From Brasenia schreberi (lineage: Eukaryota > Streptophyta > Magnoliopsida > Nymphaeales > Cabombaceae): a stretch of 64,000 nucleotides of DNA. The stretch is from assembly GCA_036023115.1 (NCBI GenBank), contig JAYKKT010000055.1, positions 8,577,001-8,641,000 on the forward strand, read 5' to 3'. Under the pieces are notes generated by a model. The model saw only the letters and a program-made list of their open reading frames with translations, searched no databases and was not told the origin of the DNA. Made by a program: the position numbers and the translations under genes. Shown one piece after another: positions 35,935 to 47,754 of this stretch. The stretch's first letter is position 1; every line of letters begins with the position of its first letter.

Positions 35935-36310
35935 TAGACATTACTGGTTCTACGTGAATTGGAATAGGCGATTCTATGCCATTTGTTTTGGTTTTCTTTA
36001 AACCAGGAACTGGGATGGGGCCTTGGTTAGAATCTCCAATTCCGGTTATGGTTTTAGTTTGAGTTCTAAACTGTTTAAAACTAAAAAAAAGACTAGAAAA
36101 ATGAAATAAAAAGAATGGAGCTAGTAGTTTGGAACCGTTGATTACCGTTTGGACCCGGTTGCATTTCATTGATGGAGAAACCAAAACCAAATCTGGTGGT
36201 CCTTGGTTCCAAATCTGATTCAATTTGTTTGGGTTTAAACGATTCTTGGTCGAATTCAGTTCCTGTTAGAACCACCGAGCCAGCTCCAATCCTGGACGTC
36301 TACAGGTACA
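35935..36310. repeat. GGTTCC-rich dispersed repeat, copy 4
   Basis: This copy includes CAATTCCGGTTATGGTTTTAG and TTTGAGTTCTAAACTG, with an A-rich centre (36075-36110) followed by GTTTGGAACCGTTGATTACC. The outer edges TAGACATTACTGG and CCTGGACGTCTA are inverted and similar, as in copy 2. ORFs across it on both strands are by-products of the repeat. Confidence 0.65.
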
Positions 36311-36438
36311 CTCAATCCCATCTTCCATCAACTTGTAACCAAGAAAACAAAAAAGGTGTTCATGACCCAAGAGGGAGCTGGGTCAAAGTCCACGGACCCA
36401 CGAGGACCAGATTCCTCAAACGTCCACGCATCAACACA

Positions 36439-37393
36439 TCATTCATCATCTTGCTTATCCTCACTTGACACAGCCAGCTTTGCAATATAGTGCCCCAATT
36501 TAAGATATTCGCAGACTAGCACTCCATTTCTTACTAATTTCTCATCAGTGACATGAAAAGATGAGGATCCATGGCGTATCAATTCCAACGCTTGTGAAAG
36601 GCACTTTTTGTTTTCGGAATTATAGATTAAAAGAGAAACAAGAAACATGGTATTATAAGACCTCTCAATCCCCCTAAATTGTATTAGCTTAAAATTACTG
36701 CAATCAAGAAAAAGGTGGGCTGACAAATTCAGAGTGGTGTTTACACAGAGTTCCTATTCATACATATAAATAAACTTGCTGAATAAGTTTGAACATATAT
36801 AGCTTTGTATATGACATCTAGAGAATTTATAAATGACATTCCATTTATAAAAGCACCTTCTTGCTGAATATACTATTGATTCTCGTGGAACCAGTGAGAC
36901 CCGATCAACTAGATTCCACCATTCTTGTCAAGAGAGATCTACCTACAAAATGCCATAGGTAAGTCCATTTTTCCTTTTTTTTTTAAACATCATCCACTTA
37001 TAAGAAGAAACACTTCGCCCTGACTGCATGCCTAATGAACATTGACCATTCAACATGATCATTTGACTAAAAAATTATACCCGCCCTATCGATGGGGTTA
37101 AACATGCGATTCATGTTTAGCACAAATAGCTCAATGGTCCAGTCTGCATTTGTTTTGCATACCCTACAATCCAAACATGAAGGAGCTCCATATAATCCTA
37201 ACCAAGCTGAACCAAGAGCAGCTGGTTTGTTCCCAACCCTAGACTGGACGCAGGATTTTCCATAAGTTACATGCAGTAAATAGAAATATCGAGATGCGAA
37301 CTGGTATTTTGGTAAATTTGACAAGGGGAATGGAATAAATGAAAAGTCTAAGGGGTTAGCCATAACCCTATGTGTGGACGAAATTGCTGCCAT
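36439..37393 (-). CDS. Possible small two-exon gene, unidentified
   Basis: This is a tentative model. Exon 1 (37393-37163) begins MAAISSTHRVMANPLDF, Ser/Phe-rich like a plastid transit peptide, and could end at a GTATGC donor after GAPSCLDCR. Exon 2 (36603-36439) could start after a CAAAAAG acceptor and encodes CLSQALELIRHGSSSFHVTD, EKLVRNGVLVCEYLKLGHYI and an acidic C-terminus SSEDKQDDE before a stop. Both junctions are phase 0 and would give about 131 residues. I do not recognise the product. The exon 2 peptide looks like a genuine protein end; exon 1 is weaker. Both splice sites are non-ideal. It may be a gene fragment. Confidence 0.3.
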
Positions 37394-38076
37394 TCTGGTG
37401 ACTTGCAACCTGCCGCGCCTTCAATGCGATTTTTCATGCTTTGACCCGCGCCGACCCATCCGTCCAAACCCGGAGGCCCATCCGGCATGGCCGACTTCTA
37501 CGTAACAGATTTGCATGCTTCAGTCCAATCCAAAGAATGGGAGTCCGGGTCCACTCACTGGATCCGGAAACCAAAGCGAAGCCTTCGCACCGACTCTCTT
37601 GGGTCGACTTGTGCCCGGCATCGTGTCAAATTAGTTAGCACTCAACTCCAAAATAACACCATCATGTTTTAACCTTTAGGAATGCTTAGGTTTTTTTTAG
37701 AGTACCTACTTTCAAATTTTTTATGATTGAATCAAATATGATCACACGATGCATCGTTTTTTTTTGAAGTACAAATGCATCGTTTTTTTTCTTCTTTATA
37801 CATTTAATTTGTTGGTCAAATTCGATCCAACCATCGAGATCTGAGATTTGGTACATCCCGGAATATCCTAGTATTCTTCTTTATGTTTTAATGTTATTGA
37901 GAGGCCTTCTACTTCTTTTCCAAATATTTGTATTTATAATCGTACCTGAGCTCTACTTTGCTGCTTCATCCTTGGATATCTTGAATAAGGTGATATCAAC
38001 TTTATTAGAGATTGAACCTCGTCTTATATAGTTGTACAAATGTTACATTTTTCTTCACTGGTATATTTTGCACAAA
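37394..38076. other. Intergenic DNA, GC-rich at left
   Basis: Positions 37430-37630 are unusually GC-rich (CCCGCGCCGACCC, TGGATCCGGAAACC) and could be the promoter of the putative gene ending at 36439. The rest is AT-rich, with poly-T runs and a direct repeat GATGCATCG/AATGCATCG followed by T runs (37749 and 37776). Confidence 0.35.
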
Positions 38077-38091
38077 TAAATCAAAATGCAT

Positions 38092-38491
38092 TAATCAACA
38101 ACATGTACAAAAGATGTTTGTAGCAAAAATGAAGATGTTGAGATGGATGAGGGGTTACACAAGGAAATAATGTATATATAATGAAGTTATTTGAAATAAA
38201 TTGACAGTAACATCAAAAGAGGAGAAAATGAGGAAAAATCATTTAAGATGATTTAAACATATAGAAAGATGACTCAAAGATGCTTCGGAAAAAATATATG
38301 AAAAACTAGATTGTGAAAAATGTTAAAAGAGCAAGAGTAATAACCATAAAAGTGTTGGAAAAAAATAATAAAGAATGATATAATTTATATTGAGTTAATT
38401 GCTAGCATGACTCATGATAGAGCTATGTGAAAACAAAGAATCCGTGTAGTCGACCTTGTCTAATATGGGAAAAGGCTTAGTTGTTGTTTTG
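38092..38491 (+). mobile_element. Short 5'-truncated RTE LINE with target duplication
   Basis: These 400 bp match the 3' end of the RTE LINEs (compare 63365-63745): AAGATGTTGAGATGGATGA, a degenerate copy of the RWFGHIERR region, and the terminus GGGAAAAGGCTTAGTTGTTGTT. The flanks carry a 15-bp direct repeat TAAATCAAAATgCAT (38077-38091) and TAAATCAAAATaCAT (38492-38506), differing at one base. Confidence 0.88.
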
Positions 38492-38682
38492 TAAATCAAA
38501 ATACATGTGTAAAACTTTCACAAATTTGACATTATTTTTTTTTTAAAGGTTTTTTTTTATAGTATCTCAATCTTTTCATTCAAACAAAAATTCAATATTG
38601 CTGGACGTTGTTTCCATATTAAGAGTTCAAACCAATATTTGATCCAACTGTAACTGATAGAATGGCACGTATTAAGAGTTCT

Positions 38683-40580
38683 ACCTGATATGTCACGATC
38701 TCCGACCGTTGTTTCACTTGCGGGTGGCCGTGATGTACGCGTCACGCGGAGCGGCTGGTCAGTCGCCACGTCAACATAGCCCGTTAACATCAGTTAACCC
38801 TCAGGCAATAAGGACAATTAAGTCCGGTTCTTTAACTTAAATGACCGATGATGTTCTTTGCTGTTCTCAGTTGACAGATGGCATCGCCAGCCTGGTAGCA
38901 GCCAAAAAGGTAACGAAGATCTTTGACGGCCTCGTCATTCGGCAAAAGGCCTCAGAATATCGTGAAATTTCACAAGTGCCATTCCTCTCACTTTTTTTTT
39001 TTAACACTTGCCAGTGGATTGGATACTGGGTAAATTCAAATTGATCTCGAAATGAATCTTCTTATTTAAAGTCCAAATTGGAGCAAAAGATCCAAGATAA
39101 ATAAAGTCCCAAACCACATCCATGGATACGCAAAATAAACCCAAAACCACATATGACAGTTAAGTTGGGTTGGTAACCCGAATCTCAGTTATTGTGATTC
39201 ACCTTGCTTGATATATGCTTATAATTTCAAGAAAGCGAGACAACGTTTTTTGGGTTACAACAGGAGGCCGGAGCCAGCAGTGCACGTCATGGGAAACGAA
39301 CTCACCTCCTTCATCTCATGAGTCAAGAGCCCTGGAAGGTGGGCTAACACCCCGAGTGCTGGACCGAGCCAAGTTCTCAAAATTAATGAACCAAATTAAA
39401 AAAAAAGATTAGAAAATTAATGATGTATATGTATAAATATCCCAAATTAATTTGTCTTTCAGAAAAGAAAACCCTAATGGGAATATTGAAACCCAAACCC
39501 GACTATTTGATAATGGGCCATGACATAATTCTCCTATACAGTGAACCATTGACAAGTGCATTGCACTTAACCAAGACGCGGACCGTTGAGACATTGTCGT
39601 GATTCACTAGGTTGAGTTGAGACTCGGCTGGGTCCATTCGTTATACTGTTAAAGTTTTCTTTCTTGAAAACGAAAGATTGAATAGATCCTAAGCGCTTTT
39701 ATACTACATATAAGATTAATCAACCACAAGCAATTAAAAGTATTGAACACCAAAGTTCTTTTAGAAAAGGGAAAAAAACTCAGCAACTATAATTAGAGAG
39801 ATAGCTGGCACACAATAAAGAAGATTAAAATGAACCCAGGGCCACATAAATAAAAAGATCCTAGCATTTAAACTATACTTTAGGATTTAAGGTCCAAAAT
39901 CTTCTTTTTTGTCGACCTTATTGCTGCTTAACAATGGGCAAGAATGGAGCCTTGTCTTGAGATGCAGATTGCATAAAGTTGCCAGAAGTAGGGATATTCA
40001 CGGGGAGGGGATCCCTCATTCCAAGTGATAACCTACCTCGAATGGGATGAATTTGGAGAGTGAAAACGAAGACATAGAGAGCAAGGAAATCTTCGACGAG
40101 GATTAGGGTGGGGATGGGATGGGAAAGCAAGTCCTTAACCCGCGAACTCAATTCTGACCCTTTCTCTTATTGATTCTAGAAAGTTAGACCTATATGAGAA
40201 AATAAAAAAAAGTGTTACCTCTTTTTCGAATTCATCAACTCATTGTTATTTTCCACATTTCATCTATAATAGTATATTCAAATTTAGATACCTTTTGCAT
40301 AAATTAGCTTTTATTTCATATGTAATAGTGAGTTCAAATGTATTTTTGAGCATCTCTCTTTACTCCAACGGGTCTCGGCAGACACTCGCAAAGACACGGG
40401 AACATGAATGAGAGCAAAAACTTTGATCTCGACCCCTTCCCACCCCATGAACATCCTTAACCAGAAATCCCTTCACTTGATGCATTTTTGGCAACTTGAC
40501 CAGCTTAGGTACCAAAGATTCCATATCCTATGATAATAGACCCATTATGCGTCAGTTGATTCACAATTAATTGCATTGAC
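38683..40580. repeat. Local duplication, copy A
   Basis: Blocks match copy B (40890-46310) in the same order and orientation. 38683-39130 corresponds to 40890-41431, 39244-39390 to 44957-45060, 39420-39960 to 45110-46090, and 40465-40580 to 46120-46300. It has no gene. It contains a GC-richer block at 38690-38960 and a SINE-like piece at 39244-39390. About 400 bp at 39980-40380 have no counterpart in copy B. Position 39102-39130 keeps the uninterrupted site into which the LINE inserted in copy B. Confidence 0.85.
39244..39390 (-). mobile_element. SINE-like sequence (minus strand)
   Basis: TTGGGTTACAACAGGAGGCCGGAGCCAG is followed by AAACGAACTCACC, the complement of a B box. It is the counterpart of 44957-45060 in the duplicated block. 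Confidence 0.5.
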
Positions 40581-41431
40581 ATTCCTAAACCCTTTTTACA
40601 GTGGATTCATTAAACATCAAATAAATAAGATTGAAAACATGACAAGAAGAATGCAATTACTGATAATTTAGACGTGATTCTAAAGCTTCAACCAACACAA
40701 CCCGAACGCTTTCTTCATATCCAACCCGAATGTGACAAAGAGGATTATGGTCGTAGTACATGGTGACCTGTTTTTCACCAAGCATGAAATAACGACACAA
40801 ACTTCGCCTGAAACGAGAAACTGTTACCTCTATGTAATTACCTGAATGGTACGTAGGTATCCCGGTTTAGCCAATCGGGTCTGGACTCTACCTGATACGT
40901 CACGACGTCTGACCCGCTATTTCATGTGAGGGAATCATGGCGGGAAATAAGCGCCTCGTGACAACGGAGTGGCGGATCAGTCGCCACGTCATCACTCGCT
41001 CGTTCACAGCAGTCAACTCTCAGACGGTGAGGACAATTAAGTCCGATTCTTTAGCTTAAATGACCGATGACGTCCTTTGCTGTTCTGGGTTGACAGAAGG
41101 CATCGCTAGCCTGGCAGCAAAAAAGGTGACGAAAATCTTTGACGGCATCTTCTTCAGAAAAAGTCCTTAAAAGCTCATTAAATTGCATAAGTGCCATTCG
41201 TCTCACTTTTTGAACACTGACTGGCCAATGGATTGGATACTGGATAAATCCAAATTGATTTCGAAATGATTCTTCTTATTCAAAGTCCAAATTGGAGCAA
41301 AAAATTCAAGAACCGGATTCCATGAAGGGGACCCAAAGAAAGAAAAACTGAAACTGTCCACCTCAGTGGTCGATGTAATGTAAACCATTTTTTTCTTTTA
41401 TTATTTTGATAAAGTCCCAAACCACATCTAT

Positions 41432-44400
41432 ACAACAACAACAACAACAACTAAGCCATTTCCCATACTAGACGGGGTCGGCTACATGGATTCTTTGTTT
41501 CCACATATCCCTATCGTGTGCCATGTTAGCAGTTAACTCACAATAAGCTAGATCATTCTTTATTGTTTCTTTCCAACACTTTTGTGGTCGTCCTCTACCT
41601 CTTTTAATACTTTCCAAATTTAGTTTTTCTAACCTTTTTACAAGTTCTTCTTTTGATCTTCTTTGTATATGTCCAAACCATTTTAAACGATATTCTCTCA
41701 TTTTATCCTCTATTGGTGCTACTCCTAATTTGTTTCTAATAACCTCATTATGTATATGGTCTTTTCTTGTATGTCCACTCATCTATCTCAACATCTTCAT
41801 TTCTGTCACAGACATCTTTTGTACATATTGATGATTAATTGCCCAACACTCAACCATAAAACATGGTAGGCCTAATTGCTGCTCTATAATATTTACCTTT
41901 TAATTTTAATAGTATCTTCTTATCACAAAGAATGCCTGATACTCCTCTCCATTTTAACCAACCAATAGGGGAAGCAATGTGTGCCAATTTTAATTTCTAT
42001 GTCCTCTGAGGTAACCAAATGATCAAACTTACATTCCATATATTCTGTCTTTGTTCTACTAAGTCGGAGACCTTTGCTTTCTAATGTTTCTCTCCATAGT
42101 TCCAATTTTCTATTAACATTTTCCTTAGACTCATCCACTAATACAATGTCATATGCAAATAACATACACCAAGGTACTTCATCTTGAATATGTTTTGTTA
42201 ACCCATTCATCACCATTATAAATAAGTATGACTTAAAGTTGATCCTTGATGTAACCCAATATTAACTTCAAAGAAGTATGTCGTTCCTTCATGAGTCCTC
42301 ACACATGTTTTTGCACTATCATATATATCTCTTATAAGGTTAATATATGTCAATGGGATACCTCTTTTTTCCAAAGTTCTCCAAAGAACTTCTCTCGGTA
42401 CCCTATCATAAGCTTTTTCTAGATCAATAAATATATGTGAAGGTCTTTCTTTTTTGCTCTAAAATGTTTCATAAGACGTCTCAAAAGGTGAATCGCTTCA
42501 ATAGTAGATCTGCCTAGCATGAATCTAAATTGGTTTTCTATTGTACTTGATACTTATCTTAACCTACATTCGATAATTCTTTCCCATAATTTTATAGTAT
42601 AGCTCATTAACTTGATACCTCGATAATTCACACAATTTTGAATGTCTCCCTTGTTCTTATATATGGGTATAAGTGTACTTGCTCTCCATTCCTTAGGCAT
42701 CTTTTGGTTTTTTCATATTTCATTAAATAGTCTTGTGAGTCAAATGATTCCTATTTCTCCTAGTATTTTCCAAACTTCTATAGGAATATTATCTGGTCAT
42801 ACCGATTTACCACCCTTCATATGTTTAAGAGCCTCTTTGACTTCATTCTTTTGAATACGTCGGTAGAAATTATGGTTTATATACTTTTCTGATTTGGTTA
42901 ACTCTCCTAAGCTAATACTAACATCTTTATTTTCATTAAAAATATTATAAAAATGATTTTTCCATCTATTTCTTATATCATCATTTGCCACTAGAATTTT
43001 TTCATCCTCATCTTTGATGCATCTAACATAATTAAGATCTTTAGTTTTCTTATCTCTAGCCCTAGCTATCCTAAAAATATCTCTTTCACCCTCTTTTGAG
43101 TTGAGTTTTTTTATACAAGTCCTCCCAAATTTTAGCTTTTGCTTCACTCACGGCCTTTTTCGCTTCCTTCTTTGCTTTCTTATAAGTCTCTAAAGTTTCA
43201 CTAGTTTTCTTAGCATAATGTAATTTGTAACACGCCCTCTTTGCCTTTTATTTTGTACTACTTCACTCTACCACCAAGCTTCTTTTTGTGCTGGTACACC
43301 TCCCTTAGATTCCCCTAACACATCTTTCACCACTTTCCTAATATTTACAGTCATATTATTCCACATATCACAGGGTGTACCAACATAATTCTAAACATCT
43401 CCTTGAAGGACTTTTTGTTTAAATATATCTTCTTTCTCGCTTTTGAGGTTCCACCATTTAGTCTCAATAGCTCGATGCACTCTTTTTTTCTTTGTCCATT
43501 TTTTTATTTGTAAATCCATAATTAAAAGTCGATGTTGGGTGGTTAATCTTTCTCGTGGAATTACCTTACAATCTTTACAACACGCTCTATCTTTTTTTCT
43601 ACAAATAAAATAATCAATTTGTGTTTGCAATAAGCCACTCTTATAAGTAATTAAATGTTCATCTCATTTTTTGAAGATTGTATTGACTATAAAGAGATCA
43701 AATGCCATAGCAAAATTTAAAATCTCCCTACCTTCCTCGTTTATATCCCCAAAACCAAAGTTTCTATGAATCCCTTGATATCCTAATGCCTCTTTACTGA
43801 CATGTCCATTTAAATCTCCTCCTAAACAAATCATCTCCCTCTGTGCAATCTTTTGAATCACCTTATCTAACTCTTCCCCCAAAGCTGTCTTTATACTATC
43901 TTCTAGTCCTACTTGAGGTGCGTAAGAACAAACTATATTCAAAATCTCTACTCCTAACACTAATTTCAACGTCATGGTTCGGTCACCATATCATTGTATG
44001 CCTACTATACTATCCTTTAAATCTTTATTTATGATAATACCAACTCCATTTCGAGCCTTTTCTTTACCTGAGTACCATAATTTAAAACCTTTATCCTCTA
44101 TCTCTTTTGCTTTTTCTTCAACCCATTTTGTCTCTTGTAAACATAGAATATGAATATTTCTCCGAATCATAGTATCTACCACCTCAATTAGCTTACCAGA
44201 TAATGTTTTGATATTCCAAGAACTAATACGAATCTTATTATCTAGGACTAGCTTCCTTACTCCCTGCATCAGTCCATAATCAAAATGCGGAGACCCTCTC
44301 TAAAAAATTTTCACTACATTCGGGCGGCAATGTAGCGGGACTAATTTCTTTACCCACACCCGTCCATGATGTGGAAACCTTCTCTGCAATTGATTCACTA

Positions 44401-44629
44401 CATTCGGGTAAAAATGTAGTGACCCTTGCTTACTTATTACTGTATTCGGGCTCTGCAGCATGTCGCTAGGCGGGGACGCTCCAAAGCAATGCTCATAATT
44501 TTTGTAATTCATGTTATAAAAATCCGACAAAGTTTTACGCTGGATGTCGGAAGCCTAACACAACCCTCCTCCTTTGTCCGGGCTTGGGACCGGCAATGCA
44601 AGGGTGATCCCTTACCTGGGCGGAGTTCA
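41432..44629 (-). mobile_element. Full-length RTE-type LINE with 14-bp target duplication
   Basis: It is 3198 bp, flanked by perfect direct repeats CAAACCACATCTAT (41418-41431 and 44630-44643). On the minus strand it starts with a GC-rich leader (44629 inward) and then encodes an apurinic-type endonuclease (ISSWNIKTLSGK, LCLQETKW, NGVGIIINKDLK at 43991-44269; LGGDLNGHV at about 43820). A linker of coiled, basic character follows (about 43640-42800). The reverse transcriptase has WCMLFAYDIVLVDE (41923-42216), where the catalytic pair usually D-D reads Y-D. The C-terminal domain MREYRLKWFGHIQRRS is at 41468-41782. It ends with a (TTG)n tail. Several stops and frameshifts break the single expected ORF, so it is not autonomous. 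Confidence 0.93.
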
Positions 44630-44654
44630 CAAACCACATCTATGAGTATCAAAA

Positions 44655-44955
44655 TTAGACATGACCGATTAGGGTTGCCCCTGGACTTGGAACTGTAACC
44701 AAACAGGACTGGGTGTGGTTCCAGTTACGATTGTGGAGCTGCCAATTTCGGAGCTATTTCGGTTTGAGTTTGAAACTCTTCGAAACCAATTAAAAATTTA
44801 AAACTCAAAGAAAAAATGTTGGTTCCAGTTTTACCAAAGGTGAAACCAAAACTAAACAGGATAGTCCTTTGTTCCGGGTCAGTACAGGTTCTGGTTTCAC
44901 CAGTTCCTAGCTCGGTTCAATTTCAGTTGAAACTGCGGGACCAGTTTTAATATTT
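44655..44955. repeat. GGTTCC-rich dispersed repeat, copy 5
   Basis: The family word pattern is present (GGTGTGGTTCCAGTTACG, TTTGAGTTTGAAACT, GTTCCGGGTCAG) with an A-rich centre at 44790-44820. It is absent from the corresponding place in duplication copy A, so it inserted after the duplication. Confidence 0.65.
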
Positions 44956-44956
44956 T

Positions 44957-45060
44957 CTTGGTTACAATGGGAGACCAGAGCCAGGCGTAAACGCCCTGGG
45001 ATTCGAACTGACCACCTTCGACAAATTGCTGGATCATGCCAAGTTATATAAATCAATGAA
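44957..45060 (-). mobile_element. SINE-like sequence (minus strand)
   Basis: CTTGGTTACAATGGGAGACCAGAGCCAGGCG followed by GGGATTCGAACTGACC, the complement of a good B box (GGTTCGAATCC type). The counterpart lies at 39244-39390. Confidence 0.55.
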
Positions 45061-45699
45061 AGAGATAAATAAAACCTACAGTTGAATCTGCTATATATAT
45101 ATATATATATATATATCTGTATCCCAAATTAAGCTTGTCTTTCCAAAAAAAAAGTCAAACAATAAACGAAGATTAAAAGCCAAACCCCACTCTTTGATAG
45201 GTGGACCATGACATAGTTGTCCTGCTTAGTGAATCATTGACTTGCACTTAACCACAGTTCACAAACATCGGGTGTGATTCATTAGGTTGAGTTCACACTT
45301 GGCCGGGTTCGTGCACCATGCGTTTAAAGTTTACTTTCTTGAAAGCAAAAGATTGAATTTACTGAATCAATCTTAAATGCTTTCATACTACACGTAGAAT
45401 TAATCAGACCTTAAGCAACGGAAAGTACTGAACACCAAATTTCTTTTAGAAAAGCAAATATAATTAGAGAGATAAAGTTCACAATAAAAATTGGCTTTTT
45501 GGCTCTGCCTCTAAAGTTGACTTGGGCATTTCACACTTGACTTAGACTGATCAAAATCTTACTCAATTGATCCATACCCGACCATGGTTTGAAACTATAT
45601 GAAGATCGCTCCTCCACCCATTTTATGGCTTGTTCGGGTTGAGTCGAGTAACTACTGAATTGGATCATCAGGTTTCCAACAGCGCACTTCATGTTAGAG

Positions 45700-45825
45700 A
45701 TGCTTGCCGAGCTTTAGCTCAACAGCAAGACCCTCTACGGTCGTTGCTGCAGGTCGGGAGTTCAATTCTCAGAGGCTGCATGTGTGGGTGTGTTTTAGGC
45801 TTCGTTATCCTCTTGTAACAAGGGA
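45700..45825 (+). mobile_element. tRNA-derived SINE-like sequence
   Basis: A tRNA-like head has TTTAGCTCAACAGCAAG (A box) and GGGAGTTCAATTCTC (B box). The body TGCATGTGTGGGTGTG...CCTCTTGTAACAA is shared with 17263-17375, and an A-run follows. It is absent from duplication copy A. Confidence 0.65.
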
Positions 45826-46649
45826 AAAAACATAAAATCTGTATTTTATCATTTCTTTTTATGGAGGAACGCTAAACCCTAAAATACACACATGCATGCT
45901 TTGGGAATCAAACTCAACACCAGCGACCTGAGAGCCATGGCTGATAGTTAACACGTAATAAAGAAGATCAAAATGGATCCAAGGCCACATAAATAAGAAG
46001 ATTTTAACATTAGGATCTAAGGTCCAAAATTTTCTCTTTTGTCAACCTCAAGGTGCATACGCTGCCTAGCCTTGTCTTGAGATGCGGAATCCGTAAAGCA
46101 TAACTACTTCCAAACCACAAGTTGCATCACTTGATGCATTTTTGTCAACTTAACCAGCTTACTACAAAAGATTCCATATCCAATGCCAGTAGACTCGTCA
46201 TATCCATGGCCTTGTATGCATCATGAGGTTGGTTCCGGCCGTGCTTGTGGATCTTCCAAAACCACAATGCATAAATCCTTTCTGCAATTGATTCACTAAA
46301 TTGATTTGGTTTATTTTTGATCGATTGTTACAAAAAACACCTCTGTTTTCGACGGCCTAACACAACCCTTCTCTTTTACCGAGTTTGAGTACGTCTACAA
46401 AAGAATGAAGCCCTCATCTCATTATAGGGAGAGTTGGGTAGTGAAAACGATCAAGCAAACAATTCCCTTCCAAAGCAGGACAAGAACAAGATTTGGGTGC
46501 GAGGCAAACACGAGACATCGTTCTAGATTCCCTTGAGTCGTCATCACTCATCGAGACAAGGAACACCTAAAAGTTCACGCTTATGCCTCGTGTACCCGGA
46601 TGGGTCTAGGACCATCAGGCCTAGGTGGGCAAAGCGTACCTTGTAAGTA

Positions 46650-46890
46650 AATATGGCCGGTTTCAATTGAAACGGAACCATGATAGGAATCTTCTAGAAT
46701 CGGACCTAGAACTGAGAGGGTAGAATAGAACCGGTCTAAAACAAAACCAAAACCAAAACCAAAGCCAACGATTTGAAGTTGTCAATTGTGGAATTAAAAA
46801 AAAAGTTCTTTAAAATATACTTTTTAATGCTTTTGCGGTTTCAAACAGTCTAGGACCGAAACAAAAAAGTGTTGCCTTTTAGAAATAGGT
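46650..46890. repeat. GGTTCC-rich dispersed repeat, copy 6
   Basis: ATGGCCGGTTTCAATTGAAACGG at the left edge resembles the edge of copy 2. A run of AACCAAAACC words and an A/T centre (46790-46830) follow. Confidence 0.6.
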
Positions 46891-46899
46891 CTGGATGCA

Positions 46900-47754
46900 T
46901 GGTGCGGTTTGTGGAGCTACGCTAGGTGCGGTATTGTTCGATGTAGGAATGTAGGTTTGTTGGATCCAGAACTCATCTCCTTGTTAGCCCAGATCCAAAT
47001 ATGTTAAAATATTTAAATGGCTGGCATAAAAATTATAAAAAAATGAATAGACGGGCGTTTCATGATATATTGGCATCATCTGAAATCATTTCGTGTTCAT
47101 GTCAAAAAAATGAATAGATGTTACCCATTTTCTTTTTTTCTTTTCCGTGCTAGACTCGACAGGAGTATGGAATTTTTCAACTAATCATTTATTCTCATAA
47201 TCTCATGTACTCAAAATTGCCAACAGTTTCGTGTTTCGTGTCATGTTCTTGTTAGGTTAAGGTGTCGTACCACCCACCAACCAGTAACAGATGATGGGTT
47301 GACATACCCAAACCAAGGAAAGGCATCAAGACATATCTAAATTAAATAAGTCCTGAATCAACACGTAATCAACACAAGGTACCGCTGGCTTGACTTTCCA
47401 AATCCAAATCCGCCTAAAATATCCATGGCATGCTTGAAAATATCAGGAAAACCTAGGGTCCATAATTGATATCTCCTTCCCTTCTCATCTCCTTAAATTG
47501 CCCTCTACACTTCTCTTCACGCAGTGGCCGTGATTTCCTGCTATTCCGGCCAACCCCCTGCACGAGAGAGAGAGAGAGAGAGGAAGAAAGAGGAGGGAGA
47601 ATCTGTTAATATCCTCCCGATCCGTGAGCCTAATCATTTTTTCATTTCTTTCTCCTAGCCTAATATTCTCCATTTCTCCTCCACCAAATTATTGTCTGAA
47701 AACATTTGATTCCATTTCTGATCTTTATTTCGCTCTCTTTCTGAAAATCGAGCG
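46900..47754 (+). promoter_or_regulatory. Upstream region and 5' UTR of the YSL gene
   Basis: It contains no other gene. A (GA)n run (47565-47582) lies about 170 bp upstream of the start codon, followed by a pyrimidine-rich stretch that probably belongs to the 5' UTR. No iron-deficiency element could be assigned with confidence. Confidence 0.4.

Larger units (their letters stand above)
40890..46310. repeat. Local duplication, copy B (split by a LINE)
   Basis: It is the counterpart of 38683-40580. The extra length comes from the RTE LINE at 41432-44629, a GGTTCC-type repeat at 44655-44955 and a SINE-like sequence at 45700-45825, none of which is in copy A. Sequence identity is clear but well below 100 percent, so the duplication is old. 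Confidence 0.85.

Noticed and set aside
35897..36468. ORFs of 60-108 codons on both strands
   Set aside because: They run through a GGTTCC-type repeat; the open frames come from the repeat composition.
42642..42854. Plus-strand ORF within the LINE
   Set aside because: It is antisense to the reverse transcriptase region, with a similar shadow at 32218-32424 in the other LINE copy.
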